The notes: generated from the letters alone by a model not told the origin. 64,000 bases of DNA from an uncultured Eubacterium sp. (GCA_905234995.1 CAJOJV010000003.1:1-64000); one strand, 5' to 3'. Positions 19,310 through 29,528 are shown, numbered from the stretch's first letter. Made by a program: numbers and translations.

Positions 19310-20590
19310 TTATTTGATAACTGCATGATTTACGATTAAATCAACAGCCTTGTTTCTCTTAACGTCCTCACCGAGCTGAGCATCGGAAAGAGCCTTTCTT
19401 ACCTGCTCTGCATCCATACCGTACTGTTCGCCGAGCTTTGCAGCCTCAGCAGCAAGCTCCTCTTCGGTTGCATCAAGCTTTTCTGCCTCAATGATTGCAC
19501 GAAGCGCCATTGAAACCTTAACCTGCTTTTCAGCAGACTCTCTCATCGAAGCCTTAAAGCTTTCGGTATCCTGACCCATATACTGGAGATATGTATTAAG
19601 GTCAATGCCCTGCATCTGAAGTCTGTAAGCATAATCCTGAAGCATTTCATCCTGGCGCTTTGTGAACATAACCTCCGGAATCTCAGCCTCAATGCCTTCA
19701 ACTACTAAATCAAGAAGCTTGTTTTCGGTTTCGGTTTTAGCGTCTGCTTCCTTTTTTTCGGAAATCTGCTTCTTAAGGTCTGCCTTATACTCATCAAGCG
19801 TATCAAACTCTGAAACGTCCTGAGCAAAATCATCATCAAGCTCCGGAAGCTCCTTAGCCTTGATTTCGTGAATCTTGCACTTGAATACTGCTTCCTTGCC
19901 TGCAAGCTCCTCGGTGTATTCCTCGGGGAAGGTTACGTTAACGTCAAATTCCTCGTCAACCTTATGACCTGCTACCTGCTCCTCAAAGCCCGGGATGAAT
20001 GAACCTGAGCCGAGCTCAAGCGGATATTCCGTGCCCTTACCGCCTTCAAAAGCTTCACCGTCAACAAAGCCTTCAAAATCAATCGTAGCAGTGTCGCCAA
20101 TCTCGGCAGCTCTATCCTCAACAACGATGAGGCGGGAGTTTCTTTCCTGAACGGACTTAAGCTCGTTTTCAACATCCTCATCGGTTGCCTCGGTTTCAAT
20201 CTTCTCGATTTCCAAGCCCTTGTAATCGCCGAGCTTAACCTCGGGATAGGTTGTAACCTTCATTTTCAGTTCAACGCCCTCGTCCTTGCTCATAACGGGA
20301 ACCTCAAGGTCATAAGGTGCGTCAACAGCCTCAATGCCTGCCTCATCAAACGCAGCAGTTACAGCCTCGGGATAAACGATATCAAGCGCATCCTCAAAGA
20401 AAACGCCCTCACCGTAGAACTTTTCAATCATACCCTCTGTTGCCTTGCCCTTGCGGAAGCCGGGAAGCTGAATATTTTTTCTTTCCTTCATATAAGCCTG
20501 AGTGCAAGCCTTTTTGAAGGTTTCGCTGTCAATGGTAACCTCAAGCTCATATGTATTAGTGTCAATTTTATTAGCTGATTTAAGTGCCAT
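19310..20590 (-). CDS. tig: Trigger factor
   Basis: 426 aa; IQLPGFRKGKAT signature; FKBP domain; upstream of clpP-clpX-lon. Confidence 0.96.
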   Translation of the reverse strand: MALKSANKIDTNTYELEVTIDSETFKKACTQAYMKERKNIQLPGFRKGKATEGMIEKFYGEGVFFEDALDIVYPEAVTAAFDEAGIEAVDAPYDLEVPVMSKDEGVELKMKVTTYPEVKLGDYKGLEIEKIETEATDEDVENELKSVQERNSRLIVVEDRAAEIGDTATIDFEGFVDGEAFEGGKGTEYPLELGSGSFIPGFEEQVAGHKVDEEFDVNVTFPEEYTEELAGKEAVFKCKIHEIKAKELPELDDDFAQDVSEFDTLDEYKADLKKQISEKKEADAKTETENKLLDLVVEGIEAEIPEVMFTKRQDEMLQDYAYRLQMQGIDLNTYLQYMGQDTESFKASMRESAEKQVKVSMALRAIIEAEKLDATEEELAAEAAKLGEQYGMDAEQVRKALSDAQLGEDVKRNKAVDLIVNHAVIK

Positions 20591-20676
20591 TTTTATAACT
20601 CCTTAAAATTATTTATTATTTAATATTATTGCTGAATACGCATTATAACACATAAAGCCGCAATATGCAAGAAAAA

Positions 20677-21363
20677 TTAATATCTTAAAATTAAATAAGG
20701 AATAAATTTCAATCTGTCACAGGAAATTAATTTGAAGTCAATACCCTCAACGGTATCATCTATTGAATACCGTGCAGCCTCGCCATGCAAATGTCCGTAA
20801 AAGCACTTCGTGATATTATGCTCCTTCAAAACCTCAATTATTTCATCACACCTTGAATTTGAAGTAATAGGCGGATAATGAAGAAAAACAATTTTTTCCT
20901 CCCTTTCGGCGGCATTGAGACTCATTTTAAGCCTTGCCACTTCCCTGTTCAAAACCTTTTCATCAAACTCGTCGTCGCTTTCAAACAGCCATCCGCGTGA
21001 GCCGCAAACCGAAACATTTCCGCAGACGTAAGAATTATTGTGCAAAAAGCGAATCGTTTTAAAACCATTTTCATCAAGAAATTTATTCATCTTAGTTACG
21101 GTATTCCACCAGTAATCGTGATTGCCCTTAATAATTATTTTATTTCCGTTAAGCTTGTTTATAAAATCAAAATCAGCGCGAAGCTCATCAAAATTCATTG
21201 CCCAGCTGATATCGCCCGCAATAATAACATCATCTGCAGGAGAGATGATTTTATTCCAATTATTCTGCAATTTTTCTGTATAATTTTGCCAGCCCTCAAA
21301 GGTATCCATCGGCTTATTGGTTCCGAAGGACAAATGAGTGTCTGCAATAGCAAATAATGACAT
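20677..21363 (-). CDS. Metallophosphoesterase
   Basis: IADTHLSF, IAGDISWAM, IKGNHDYWW, FYGHLHG motifs. Confidence 0.9.
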   Translation of the reverse strand: MSLFAIADTHLSFGTNKPMDTFEGWQNYTEKLQNNWNKIISPADDVIIAGDISWAMNFDELRADFDFINKLNGNKIIIKGNHDYWWNTVTKMNKFLDENGFKTIRFLHNNSYVCGNVSVCGSRGWLFESDDEFDEKVLNREVARLKMSLNAAEREEKIVFLHYPPITSNSRCDEIIEVLKEHNITKCFYGHLHGEAARYSIDDTVEGIDFKLISCDRLKFIPYLILRY

Positions 21364-21416
21364 AATTGCTCCTTTTAGGTTTTTGAATAAATTCAATCAA
21401 AAGCGGAAAAATATAT

Positions 21417-21611
21417 ATGAAGGGAGTGATTCAAACGGACGAAATTAAGGGAATTAAATGCGAGGTTAAAAACTGCGTTTATCACAACACAAAAGATTGC
21501 TGCACCGCAGGTCATATCAAGGTTGGCAACAGTCAGGCGACCAAAACCTCTGACACTAAATGCGAAACCTTTGAATGTCATCAGTCCCCGGGCTCGGATA
21601 TGGGTTGCTGA
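21417..21611 (+). CDS. DUF1540 domain-containing protein
   Basis: 64 aa; IKCEVKNCVYHNTKDCCTAGHIKVG...CETFE with conserved Cys spacing. Confidence 0.85.
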   Translation: MKGVIQTDEIKGIKCEVKNCVYHNTKDCCTAGHIKVGNSQATKTSDTKCETFECHQSPGSDMGC

Positions 21612-21625
21612 ATAATTAAAATTTT

Positions 21626-21660
21626 AACGGCTCTGATCAGCAGAGCCGTTATTTATTTAA
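21626..21660 (+). terminator. intrinsic terminator
   Basis: aacggctctgatcagcagagccgttattta between convergent genes. Confidence 0.7.
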
Positions 21661-23156
21661 TTAATGTTAAGCAGAGAGAAAACCATATCCGCCATATCCT
21701 CTTTATTGCATACGTTTTCAAACCTGATTTGCTTAGATTTAAGCGAAGCAAGAGGAGCAGGCACTGCAGCGCCCGTAACCTTATTAAGCTCTTCAACCAT
21801 ATCAAATTCGTCAAGCTCGGGCGTATTGCCGCCGAGAACTGCGGTTAAAACGCTCTTGGAGAATTTATAAGGCGATGCTGTTGAATCAATTACCGTGGGA
21901 ATATCGTCGCCCGTTGCGGCAACGTAATCGTCATAAACCTTTACTGCAACGGCTGTATGTGTATCGCAAAGATAATTATACTTATCAAAATGCGATTTGA
22001 TTGTGGCGTCAACATCAGCTTCAGAAGCGAAGCCCGCGTCAAATACTGCCTGAATTTTTCCGATTAATTCCTCGGAAACGGTGTATTTGCCGTCAGCTGA
22101 AAGGCTTGACATAAGAGAAGAAACAAGCTTATCATCCTCGCCGCTCATATGATATAAAAGTCTTTCAAGATTTGAGGAAATAAGGATATCCATACTCGGT
22201 GAAGTGGTTGTATAGAAATCCCTGTTTCTGTTATACATTCCGGTTTTGAGGAAATCAGTTAAAACGTTATTTGAGTTAGAAGCGCAGATTAACTTTTTAA
22301 TCGGAACGCCCATCTGCTTAGCATAATAGCCAGCAAGAATATTGCCGAAATTACCCGTGGGAACAACGACGTTGATTTCATCACCCGCGCTGATTTTGCC
22401 CATATTGAGCATATCGCAATACGCAGAGAAATAATAAACAATCTGCGGAACAAGCCTGCCCCAGTTAATGGAGTTTGCAGAGGAGAACATCATATTCTTT
22501 TCAGCAAGAGTCTGCTTGATATCTGCATCTGTAAAGATAGATTTAACTGCGCTCTGAGCATCGTCAAAATTGCCGTTAATTGCACAAACGGCAACATTTT
22601 TACCCTCCTGAGTTGTCATCTGAAGCTTCTGCATAGGTGAAACGCCGTCAACGGGATAGAATACGAGAATTCTTGTTTTATCAACGTCCTTAAAACCCTC
22701 AAGCGCAGCTTTACCCGTGTCGCCCGAGGTGGCAACGAGAATAACGATTTCCTTGCCCTCTGCGGTTTTCTTAGCGGAAACAGTCATAAGATAAGGCAGA
22801 AGCTGAAGCGCCATATCTTTAAAAGCGCAGGTCGGCCCATGCCAGAGCTCAAGAATATTCTTATTGCCGTCAACATTCACGGTGGGAGCAATTGCAGGTG
22901 ATGAAAATTTATCAGCTCTGTAAGCGCCCGAAACGCAGTATTCAAGCTCCTCCTCAGTGAAATCGGTTAAGAATTCACGAAGCACGGTTTTCGCTCTTTC
23001 AGTGTATGGCATAGAAGCCATAGCGGCAATTTTATCAATTGAAAACTCAGGAAGCTCGCAGGGTACGAAAAGGCCGCCCTCATCGCTGATACCCTGAGCA
23101 ATTGCCTGAGCGGATGAAACCCTGATTGATTTATCTCTTGTAGAAGTGTAAAGCAT
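21657..23156 (-). CDS. thrC: Threonine synthase
   Basis: YTSTRDKSIRVSSAQAIAQGISDEGGLFVP; WHGPTCAFKDMALQLLPYLM; ATSGDTGKAALEGF. Confidence 0.95.
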   Translation of the reverse strand: MLYTSTRDKSIRVSSAQAIAQGISDEGGLFVPCELPEFSIDKIAAMASMPYTERAKTVLREFLTDFTEEELEYCVSGAYRADKFSSPAIAPTVNVDGNKNILELWHGPTCAFKDMALQLLPYLMTVSAKKTAEGKEIVILVATSGDTGKAALEGFKDVDKTRILVFYPVDGVSPMQKLQMTTQEGKNVAVCAINGNFDDAQSAVKSIFTDADIKQTLAEKNMMFSSANSINWGRLVPQIVYYFSAYCDMLNMGKISAGDEINVVVPTGNFGNILAGYYAKQMGVPIKKLICASNSNNVLTDFLKTGMYNRNRDFYTTTSPSMDILISSNLERLLYHMSGEDDKLVSSLMSSLSADGKYTVSEELIGKIQAVFDAGFASEADVDATIKSHFDKYNYLCDTHTAVAVKVYDDYVAATGDDIPTVIDSTASPYKFSKSVLTAVLGGNTPELDEFDMVEELNKVTGAAVPAPLASLKSKQIRFENVCNKEDMADMVFSLLNIN

Positions 23157-23192
23157 AATTTATCTCCCGATAACTAAATTTCGCTGTATATT

Positions 23193-23546
23193 TTAATATA
23201 AACTAAATGCATTTTCAAGGTGTTTTATTGATTTAATATCGCCGTTTTTGCAAAAAACCTCCACAACATCAAATCGCGGCTGCAAATCAGTTTCATTCTG
23301 CATTAAATATAACTGCGAGGTTTTTATGATTCTTTCCTGCTTGCGGCTGTCTACAAATTCAAGAGGCTGTGCAATTGATTTTTCACCGCGCATTTTAACC
23401 TCAATAAAGCAAATATAGCCGCCCTTTTTCATAATCAAATCAATCTCGCCGAAGCGGCAGGAATAATTGACGTCAAGCAGCTTGTAGCGCTTCTTCTGCA
23501 GATATTCGCAAGCCTTGATTTCCGCGAGCTTTCCGAGATTATTCAT
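23193..23546 (-). CDS. YraN family protein (UPF0102)
   Basis: LGKLAEIKACEYLQKKRYKLLDVNYSCRFGEIDLIMKKGGYICFIEVKMR. Confidence 0.92.
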   Translation of the reverse strand: MNNLGKLAEIKACEYLQKKRYKLLDVNYSCRFGEIDLIMKKGGYICFIEVKMRGEKSIAQPLEFVDSRKQERIIKTSQLYLMQNETDLQPRFDVVEVFCKNGDIKSIKHLENAFSLY

Positions 23547-24150
23547 TGTTTAAAACCCTCTTGAGAAACGATTTTCTGTGAATATCGCTCACGCCATATT
23601 TTTCAAGCATTTCATAGTGCAGCTTAGTGCCGTAGCCCTTGTGCTTTTCAAACTGATACTGAGGATATTTTTCTGCCATTTCAAGCATATATCTGTCCCT
23701 TGAAACCTTTGCAAGGATTGAAGCCGCAGCTATTGAAGCTGATTTACCGTCGCCCTTAACAATGGTTTCAACGGCAATGTTATCGTCAAGCGGAGGCACT
23801 CTGTTGCCGTCAACAAGCGCGATATCCGGCTTTTGCGATAATCCCTCAACCGCGCGGCGCATTGCAAGATATGTTGCCTGAAGGATATTGATTTTATCAA
23901 TTTCCTTTTCGCTTGCAGTGCCGATTGACCAGCAAACGCATTCCTCAATTATCTTATCGTAAAGCATATCGCGTTTTTTTTCGGAGAGCTTTTTTGAATC
24001 GTTAACGCCCTCAATTATATGTCCCTTAGGAAGTATAACGGCAGCAGCATAAACGGGTCCTGCAAGCGGACCTCTGCCCGCCTCGTCAACGCCGCATATT
24101 ACATTATAGCCCTTTGAAAGAGCCTCATTTTCATATAATAACCAATCCAT
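23539..24150 (-). CDS. rnhB: Ribonuclease HII
   Basis: CGVDEAGRGPLAGPVYAAAVILP; VKGDGKSASIAAASILAKVSRD. Confidence 0.96.
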   Translation of the reverse strand: MDWLLYENEALSKGYNVICGVDEAGRGPLAGPVYAAAVILPKGHIIEGVNDSKKLSEKKRDMLYDKIIEECVCWSIGTASEKEIDKINILQATYLAMRRAVEGLSQKPDIALVDGNRVPPLDDNIAVETIVKGDGKSASIAAASILAKVSRDRYMLEMAEKYPQYQFEKHKGYGTKLHYEMLEKYGVSDIHRKSFLKRVLNNE

Positions 24151-25043
24151 TATTCAGGCAGCTCAAGGCTTATTCTGCCGAGCTTTCCTCCCCTAAATTC
24201 ATCGCAGACAATTGCAGCGGCGCGCTCATAGTTTATCTCGCCGCCTTTTACAAGAAAGCCGCGTTTTTTACCTATCATATCAAGTATTTCCCAGCCCTCG
24301 CAATCTTCAAAACCGCTGATTTTATAGCGCTCCTCAATCATTTCGGGATGGGTTTTATTTAACACGTCAAGTAATCTGCACGCAAGTGCTTCAAGATCCG
24401 TTACTTCATCCTTAACGGAACCGATAAATGCAAGCTTATCGCCTACTGCCGGGTCATCAAACTTTGGCCACAAAACGCCGGGGGTATCAAGAAGCTCAAA
24501 CCCGTTACCGACGTTGAACCACTGATTATTCCTTGTTACGCCTGCTCTGTCAGCAACCACAGCTTTATTCTTACCTGCCATTCGGTTAATGAACGAGGAT
24601 TTGCCCGTGTTAGGAATACCGACAACCATCAGGCGAAGCGATTTACCGCTCATACCCTTTTCCTCGTTACGCTTGATTACAGACGAAAGAGCCTCTTTAC
24701 ACACGGGGAAAAACTGATTAAGCCCCTTCCCCGTTCTGCAATCAACCGCAATGGCATAAATTCCCTGCTTTTTATAATAATCAATCCAGAGCTTAGTTGC
24801 CTTAGCGTCTGCCACATCGCATTTATTGAGCAAAACGATGCGCGGCTTTTTATTTATCATTTCGCCAAGCTCGGGGTTTGAGCTTGAAAGCGGAATACGG
24901 GCGTCTACGATTTCAACCACACCGTCAACAAGATTAAGGCTTTCCTTAATCAGTCTGCGGGTTTTTGCCATATGGCCCGGAAACCACTGAACATATTGTT
25001 TTTGAATATCTGCTTTATATTCTTTAGTATTGCCGTTATTCAT
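24150..25043 (-). CDS. rbgA: Ribosome biogenesis GTPase YlqF/RbgA (circularly permuted)
   Basis: QWFPGHMAKTRR; LNKCDVAD; VVGIPNTGKSSFINRMAGKNKAVV; DTPGVLWPKF. Confidence 0.95.
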   Translation of the reverse strand: MNNGNTKEYKADIQKQYVQWFPGHMAKTRRLIKESLNLVDGVVEIVDARIPLSSSNPELGEMINKKPRIVLLNKCDVADAKATKLWIDYYKKQGIYAIAVDCRTGKGLNQFFPVCKEALSSVIKRNEEKGMSGKSLRLMVVGIPNTGKSSFINRMAGKNKAVVADRAGVTRNNQWFNVGNGFELLDTPGVLWPKFDDPAVGDKLAFIGSVKDEVTDLEALACRLLDVLNKTHPEMIEERYKISGFEDCEGWEILDMIGKKRGFLVKGGEINYERAAAIVCDEFRGGKLGRISLELPE

Positions 25044-25063
25044 TTCTACCCCTTACAATGCTG

Positions 25064-25897
25064 TTAAATATTGCACAAAAATTCATAATTCTTTGAAACA
25101 CATAGATAAACATCAGTCTTTCCTGTATATTTGAATGATGAAGAAAAATCAATGTTGTTATTACTTAATTCATCTTCAAGCAGCTTAATTGTTCGTCTCT
25201 CCCCAGCTCGATTACAGTCATCTAAAATAATTATGAATTGCTTTTCTAAACAGGAAGGTAATATATCAAAAATATCAATTCGAGAATATTCTTGATTATA
25301 ACCATTTGGGGCGTCAATACAAATCAGCTCAAAAGACTTGTTATTAAATTCTTCTTTAAAGTCTTTATATGCATTTACCATGTAGCCGTTCATATCTCTC
25401 TTATAGCAATCCAAAAAATGAAAATTAGTCATATCTGACAAATCAGCACTTCTTTTAAAAAAGCTTGCCCACTCCCTGTTGTGTTCAACAACATGATATT
25501 CAATATTAATTTGTTTTCCGAAATACTTAACATATTCGTTAATTATTTTTGTGGACTGCCCCAACCCTAATTCCAAAATCTTTTCAGGCTGAAGATCGTT
25601 TAACACTCTATATAGAATATAAGCAAAATTGTAACCGATTGCGTAACCGGAAAAAGAAAGCCCAATATTTAACCATTCACTGTTTTTAACAGTATCATGA
25701 AATATATTTGCAAACATTATTTCATCTGCCTTTTTGTTAATTAAGCTGATGTTTTTTTCAGTTTTTTCAATTGATGATTTAATTTTGTATATATTTTCTG
25801 AGTTTCTGTTAACCGTTTCGCTAATGTTTCTATTCGTATTATTTAAGCGCTCAATCATTAAAATGCTCTTATATATCTTTTTTAGCCTATTAAACAT
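25064..25897 (-). CDS. Putative class I SAM methyltransferase-like protein with N-terminal coiled coil
   Basis: 277 aa; coiled-coil-like N-terminus (NNTNRNISETVNRNSENIYKIKSSIEKTEKNISLINKK) then EKILELGLGQSTKIINEYVKYFGKQINIEYHVVEHNREW...ELICIDAPNGYNQEYSRIDIFDILP...FIIILDDCNRAGERR. AT-richer than its neighbours. Confidence 0.65.
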   Translation of the reverse strand: MFNRLKKIYKSILMIERLNNTNRNISETVNRNSENIYKIKSSIEKTEKNISLINKKADEIMFANIFHDTVKNSEWLNIGLSFSGYAIGYNFAYILYRVLNDLQPEKILELGLGQSTKIINEYVKYFGKQINIEYHVVEHNREWASFFKRSADLSDMTNFHFLDCYKRDMNGYMVNAYKDFKEEFNNKSFELICIDAPNGYNQEYSRIDIFDILPSCLEKQFIIILDDCNRAGERRTIKLLEDELSNNNIDFSSSFKYTGKTDVYLCVSKNYEFLCNI

Positions 25898-25939
25898 AGA
25901 AATCACCATTATAAAAATGTTTTTAAACTAAACTTACTT

Positions 25940-25979
25940 TTCTAAAAAAGATAACCGCCTCAAAACTTTGAGGCGGTAA
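25940..25979 (-). terminator. intrinsic terminator after rplS
   Basis: Minus strand accgcctcaaagttttgaggcggttatcttttttag. Confidence 0.8.
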
Positions 25980-25988
25980 AGAATTAAC

Positions 25989-26333
25989 TTAGATATCTTC
26001 CTTAACTTTAGCTGCCTTACCAACTCTATCGCGAAGATAATAAAGCTTAGCGCGGCGAACCTTACCCTTGCGGATAACCTTTACAGAATCAACATTTGAT
26101 GAATGAAGCGGGAATACACGCTCAACACCAACGCCGTAAGAAAGACGGCGAACTGTGAAGGTCTTGGAAACGCCTGAGCCTTTAATTGCAATAACTGTGC
26201 CCTCAAACATCTGAATTCTTTCATTCTTACCCTCGCGGATACGAACGCCAACGCGAACGGTATCACCGATGTTGAATTCAGGAAGAGTTTCCTTAATGCT
26301 GTCCTGTGCGATAATCTGAAGTGCGTCCATCAA
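25989..26333 (-). CDS. rplS: 50S ribosomal protein L19
   Basis: [59 protein letters not shown]. Confidence 0.97.
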   Translation of the reverse strand: MMDALQIIAQDSIKETLPEFNIGDTVRVGVRIREGKNERIQMFEGTVIAIKGSGVSKTFTVRRLSYGVGVERVFPLHSSNVDSVKVIRKGKVRRAKLYYLRDRVGKAAKVKEDI

Positions 26334-26339
26334 TATTTC

Positions 26340-26484
26340 CTCCTTTAAAATTTATCAGATGTTCGTAACAATTAATGAAAGAGGACCATCCGCTTAAATG
26401 CCTAAACGCATAGCATTCAACGCGTTGCGGAGCTGCAACGGAATAATGCTTGTATACTATATCATAAGATAAATAAAAATGCAA
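26340..26484 (-). promoter_or_regulatory. Promoter plus structured 5' leader of rplS (candidate L19 leader)
   Basis: Minus strand TTGCAT (26479-26484), 17-nt spacer, TATAGT (26456-26461), then ~110 nt untranslated leader containing the perfect hairpin CGTTGCAGCTCCGCAACG (26423-26440). Confidence 0.5.
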
Positions 26485-26492
26485 GCATTTTT

Positions 26493-27158
26493 TTATTTAA
26501 ACTCATTATATTCTTTATCAAGCAGCCTTATTCTGCTGATACTGCGCCATTCGAAGTCCATATCAATCAACCTGATAATGGTATCAAACAGAAGAGTCGG
26601 GTTAAGGTTTTTCTCAATTCCCGCGGCAAGACGGACGTTTAAAACAATCTCCTCTCCCCTGATTGAAATTGAATATTTATCTATAAACGGCTTTATATTC
26701 GTTTCAACCATAACGCGGCGTTTGCCCTTTTTCGCTTTCTTTTCAGCTAAGATTTCATCCGAATCAAGCACTACCTTGATTTTTGCAAGCGCAGCCTCGT
26801 TATCTGCAAATTCAAATTTATAAACGTAATCTGAAAAAGCAATCTCGGAAGCATCGCGAAAATCATCCAGCACCTCGCGAATTCTGATGCCCGGCGGCAG
26901 CATTTTATTCATACGTTCTCTTATCTCATCATTTGAAATCTCTCCGACGAGGCGGATATCAACGCTTTCGCACAGGCTTTCAACGCCCAGGGAAAGCGGG
27001 AGTGAAAAGCTCATATACGGATGAGGATTAAAGCCCTCCGTAAACCAAAGCGGAATATCAGCCCTTGCAAGCGCGCGCGCCATACAGCGGTTAATATCAA
27101 GATGGCTTATGTATTTACAGCGGTCTGTTTTTGAAAATATCAGTCTAACCTCTCGCAT
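26493..27158 (-). CDS. TIGR03936 family radical SAM-associated protein (DUF2344)
   Basis: MREVRLIFSKTDRCKYISHLDINRCMARALARADIPLWFTEGFNPHPYMSFSLPLSLGVES. Confidence 0.92.
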   Translation of the reverse strand: MREVRLIFSKTDRCKYISHLDINRCMARALARADIPLWFTEGFNPHPYMSFSLPLSLGVESLCESVDIRLVGEISNDEIRERMNKMLPPGIRIREVLDDFRDASEIAFSDYVYKFEFADNEAALAKIKVVLDSDEILAEKKAKKGKRRVMVETNIKPFIDKYSISIRGEEIVLNVRLAAGIEKNLNPTLLFDTIIRLIDMDFEWRSISRIRLLDKEYNEFK

Positions 27159-28986
27159 CGCAATGCCCTCCGTTTAACATATTGGCACCGCAGCCCGCAC
27201 ATTTGATGCGGCAATGCGGAGTGGTTTCGTTATTATGCGCCTTGATATTCTCACGCTCAAGGAATTTTCTTGAAATGCCGTAATCAAGATGATCCCAGGG
27301 AAGCACCTCGCTGAATTCGCGCTTTCGCCTTGTATAGAAAAACGGGTCTATGCCGTTCTTATCAAAGGCGGTAATCCAGGCATCGTAATTGAATTTATCG
27401 CCCCAGGCGTCAAACTTACAGCCGCTTTTCCAGGCATCATATATAACTGAATTGAGGCGCCTGTCTCCTCTTGCAAGCACACCCTCAAGCAAGGAGGTCG
27501 GCGTTTCGTGGAAGGACACCTTGATTTTTTTACTCGGTATTGATTTAAGCAAATGCTCCTGCTTTGCCTTGAGGTTTTCCATAGAATCCTCAGGCTCCCA
27601 CTGAAACGGAGTGTGCGGCTTAGGAATAAAGGAAGCGCAGCTTATTGAAACCTGAACGCCAGTGCCCTTCTGCCTGTTCGGATTATTATAAAATGCGTGT
27701 ATAACCTGCATACCCAAGTCGGCAATGCCCTCAATATCCACCATCGTTTCAGTCGGCAAGCCCATCATAAAATAGAGCTTAACCGAGGTCCAGCCGTTAT
27801 CAAAGGCTTTCGTGCAGGTGTTGAGCACCTCCTCCTCGGTAACGTTTTTATTAATAACGTCACGCAATCTCTGAGTGCCTGCCTCGGGTGCAAAGGTCAA
27901 ACCGCTTTTGCGGACTTTATTAAGCTTTTCCACAAGCTCGTCCGAGAAATTATCGACGCGCAGCGAAGGAAGAGAAAGATTAATTTTGTCTTTAACCGTC
28001 CAGTCAATCAACGAATTCAGCATTTCGTTTACCTGACTGTGGTCAGAGGTTGAGAGCGAGCAAAGCGAAAGCTCATCGTAGCCCGTTGACTCAATCAAAG
28101 CTTTTGACTGTGCGTTTATCGTTTCAACGCTTTTTTCACGAATAGGTCTGTAAATAAACCCTGCCTGGCAAAAACGGCAGCCGCGGATACATCCGCGGAA
28201 GATTTCCTCAACTGCCCTATCGTGCACGATGCTGATAAAAGGCACAACGAATTCCTTCGGATAAAAGCAGGTGTTCATATCGGCAACAACCGATTTCTGT
28301 ACCCTTGACGGCGCACCGCAGAGCGGTTTAAGCTCTTTCAAAGTGCCGTCTTCATTATAAGTGTCTTCATAAAGCGAGGGCACGTAAACGCCTTTTATAT
28401 CCTTAGCCTTTACCAGAAATTCCTGTTTGGATGAGCCTGCCTTTTTGCACTCCTCAAGAAGCGTAAGCAGCTCCATTGTTGACTCCTCGCCGTCTCCGAG
28501 AAAAACGATATCTACGAAATCCACTATAGGCTCGGGATTGCAGGTGCAGGGGCCTCCGCAGCATATAATCGGAGTCAGGCTTTCCCTTTCTTTTGACAGA
28601 AGCGGTAACTGCGCCAAATCAAGCATATTGAGCATATTTGTGTAGCAAAGCTCATACATAAGAGAAAAGCCGATAATATCAAAATCCTTAATATAATCGC
28701 TGCTTTCAAGAGCAAATAACGGAATGTTATTTTGGCGCATTTGCTCTTCCATATCCCCATCGGGAGCAAACACGCGCTCGCACCAATAATTATCCTTTTC
28801 ATTAACCATGGAATAAAGAATTTTCATTCCGAGATGGCTCATTCCGATTTCATATAAATCGGGAAAGCAAAAGGCGTAGCGTAGATCAACCGTTTTGGGA
28901 TTCTTAACAACAGCGTTAAGCTCGCCGCCCGCATAACGTGCCGGCTTCTGAACGTATTGCAACGCCTTTTCAATACATTTTTTCAT
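27145..28986 (-). CDS. TIGR03960 family B12-binding radical SAM protein
   Basis: GCIRGCRFCQAGFIYRPIREKS (CxxxCxxC), GGPCTCNPEP; overlaps the TIGR03936 gene. Confidence 0.93.
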   Translation of the reverse strand: MKKCIEKALQYVQKPARYAGGELNAVVKNPKTVDLRYAFCFPDLYEIGMSHLGMKILYSMVNEKDNYWCERVFAPDGDMEEQMRQNNIPLFALESSDYIKDFDIIGFSLMYELCYTNMLNMLDLAQLPLLSKERESLTPIICCGGPCTCNPEPIVDFVDIVFLGDGEESTMELLTLLEECKKAGSSKQEFLVKAKDIKGVYVPSLYEDTYNEDGTLKELKPLCGAPSRVQKSVVADMNTCFYPKEFVVPFISIVHDRAVEEIFRGCIRGCRFCQAGFIYRPIREKSVETINAQSKALIESTGYDELSLCSLSTSDHSQVNEMLNSLIDWTVKDKINLSLPSLRVDNFSDELVEKLNKVRKSGLTFAPEAGTQRLRDVINKNVTEEEVLNTCTKAFDNGWTSVKLYFMMGLPTETMVDIEGIADLGMQVIHAFYNNPNRQKGTGVQVSISCASFIPKPHTPFQWEPEDSMENLKAKQEHLLKSIPSKKIKVSFHETPTSLLEGVLARGDRRLNSVIYDAWKSGCKFDAWGDKFNYDAWITAFDKNGIDPFFYTRRKREFSEVLPWDHLDYGISRKFLERENIKAHNNETTPHCRIKCAGCGANMLNGGHCDARG

Positions 28987-29501
28987 ACAAACCTCAAATT
29001 AAAAATCAAAAGATAAACAGCAATCAGTATTAAAGAAACTATCTTATACCTGATTAATAAGCCAACGGAAAAAATAAACAATAATATTAAAAATAAAGTT
29101 GAAATATATTTTCCTTTATCCGGCATTAAAAGCAATAGCAGCCTTCCGCCGTCAAGAGGAAAAACGGGAATAATATTCAGTAAAAACAAAAGCAGATTTA
29201 TTTTATCTCTGAAAACGGTAAACAAAAATAGGTTAACAAGAGGACCGCAGAAAAGCATTGCCGCCTCCTGTTTTAACGAAAGCAAGCCGTTATACTTTAT
29301 GCCGAAGCCAAAAAATGAAAGCGATATTTCATAAACCCTTGCCTTAAATGCAACGAGCGCGGCAAGATGACCGAGCTCGTGCAATACGGATAAGATAAGC
29401 AGCTGCAAGGCGCTTTGATAACCGTAAAGAAGCGCAAAGGAAATAACCAAAATGAAAGAAAAATCAATTTTCAGCCTTAAGCACTTGATACGTATTTCCA
29501 A
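28983..29501 (-). CDS. M50 site-2 protease family (SpoIVFB-like) membrane metallopeptidase
   Basis: SVLHELGHLAALVAF (HExxH-type) and IIPVFPLDGGRLLLLL (PxDGG). Confidence 0.85.
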   Translation of the reverse strand: MEIRIKCLRLKIDFSFILVISFALLYGYQSALQLLILSVLHELGHLAALVAFKARVYEISLSFFGFGIKYNGLLSLKQEAAMLFCGPLVNLFLFTVFRDKINLLLFLLNIIPVFPLDGGRLLLLLMPDKGKYISTLFLILLFIFSVGLLIRYKIVSLILIAVYLLIFNLRFV

Positions 29502-29528
29502 AAAATCACCATAAAATTTTACGATGAT

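Noticed and set aside
25064-25909. Possible defence or phage gene inserted near rplS
   Set aside because: No integrase, transposase, terminal repeats or toxin-like partner; the sequence better fits a methyltransferase-like accessory gene.
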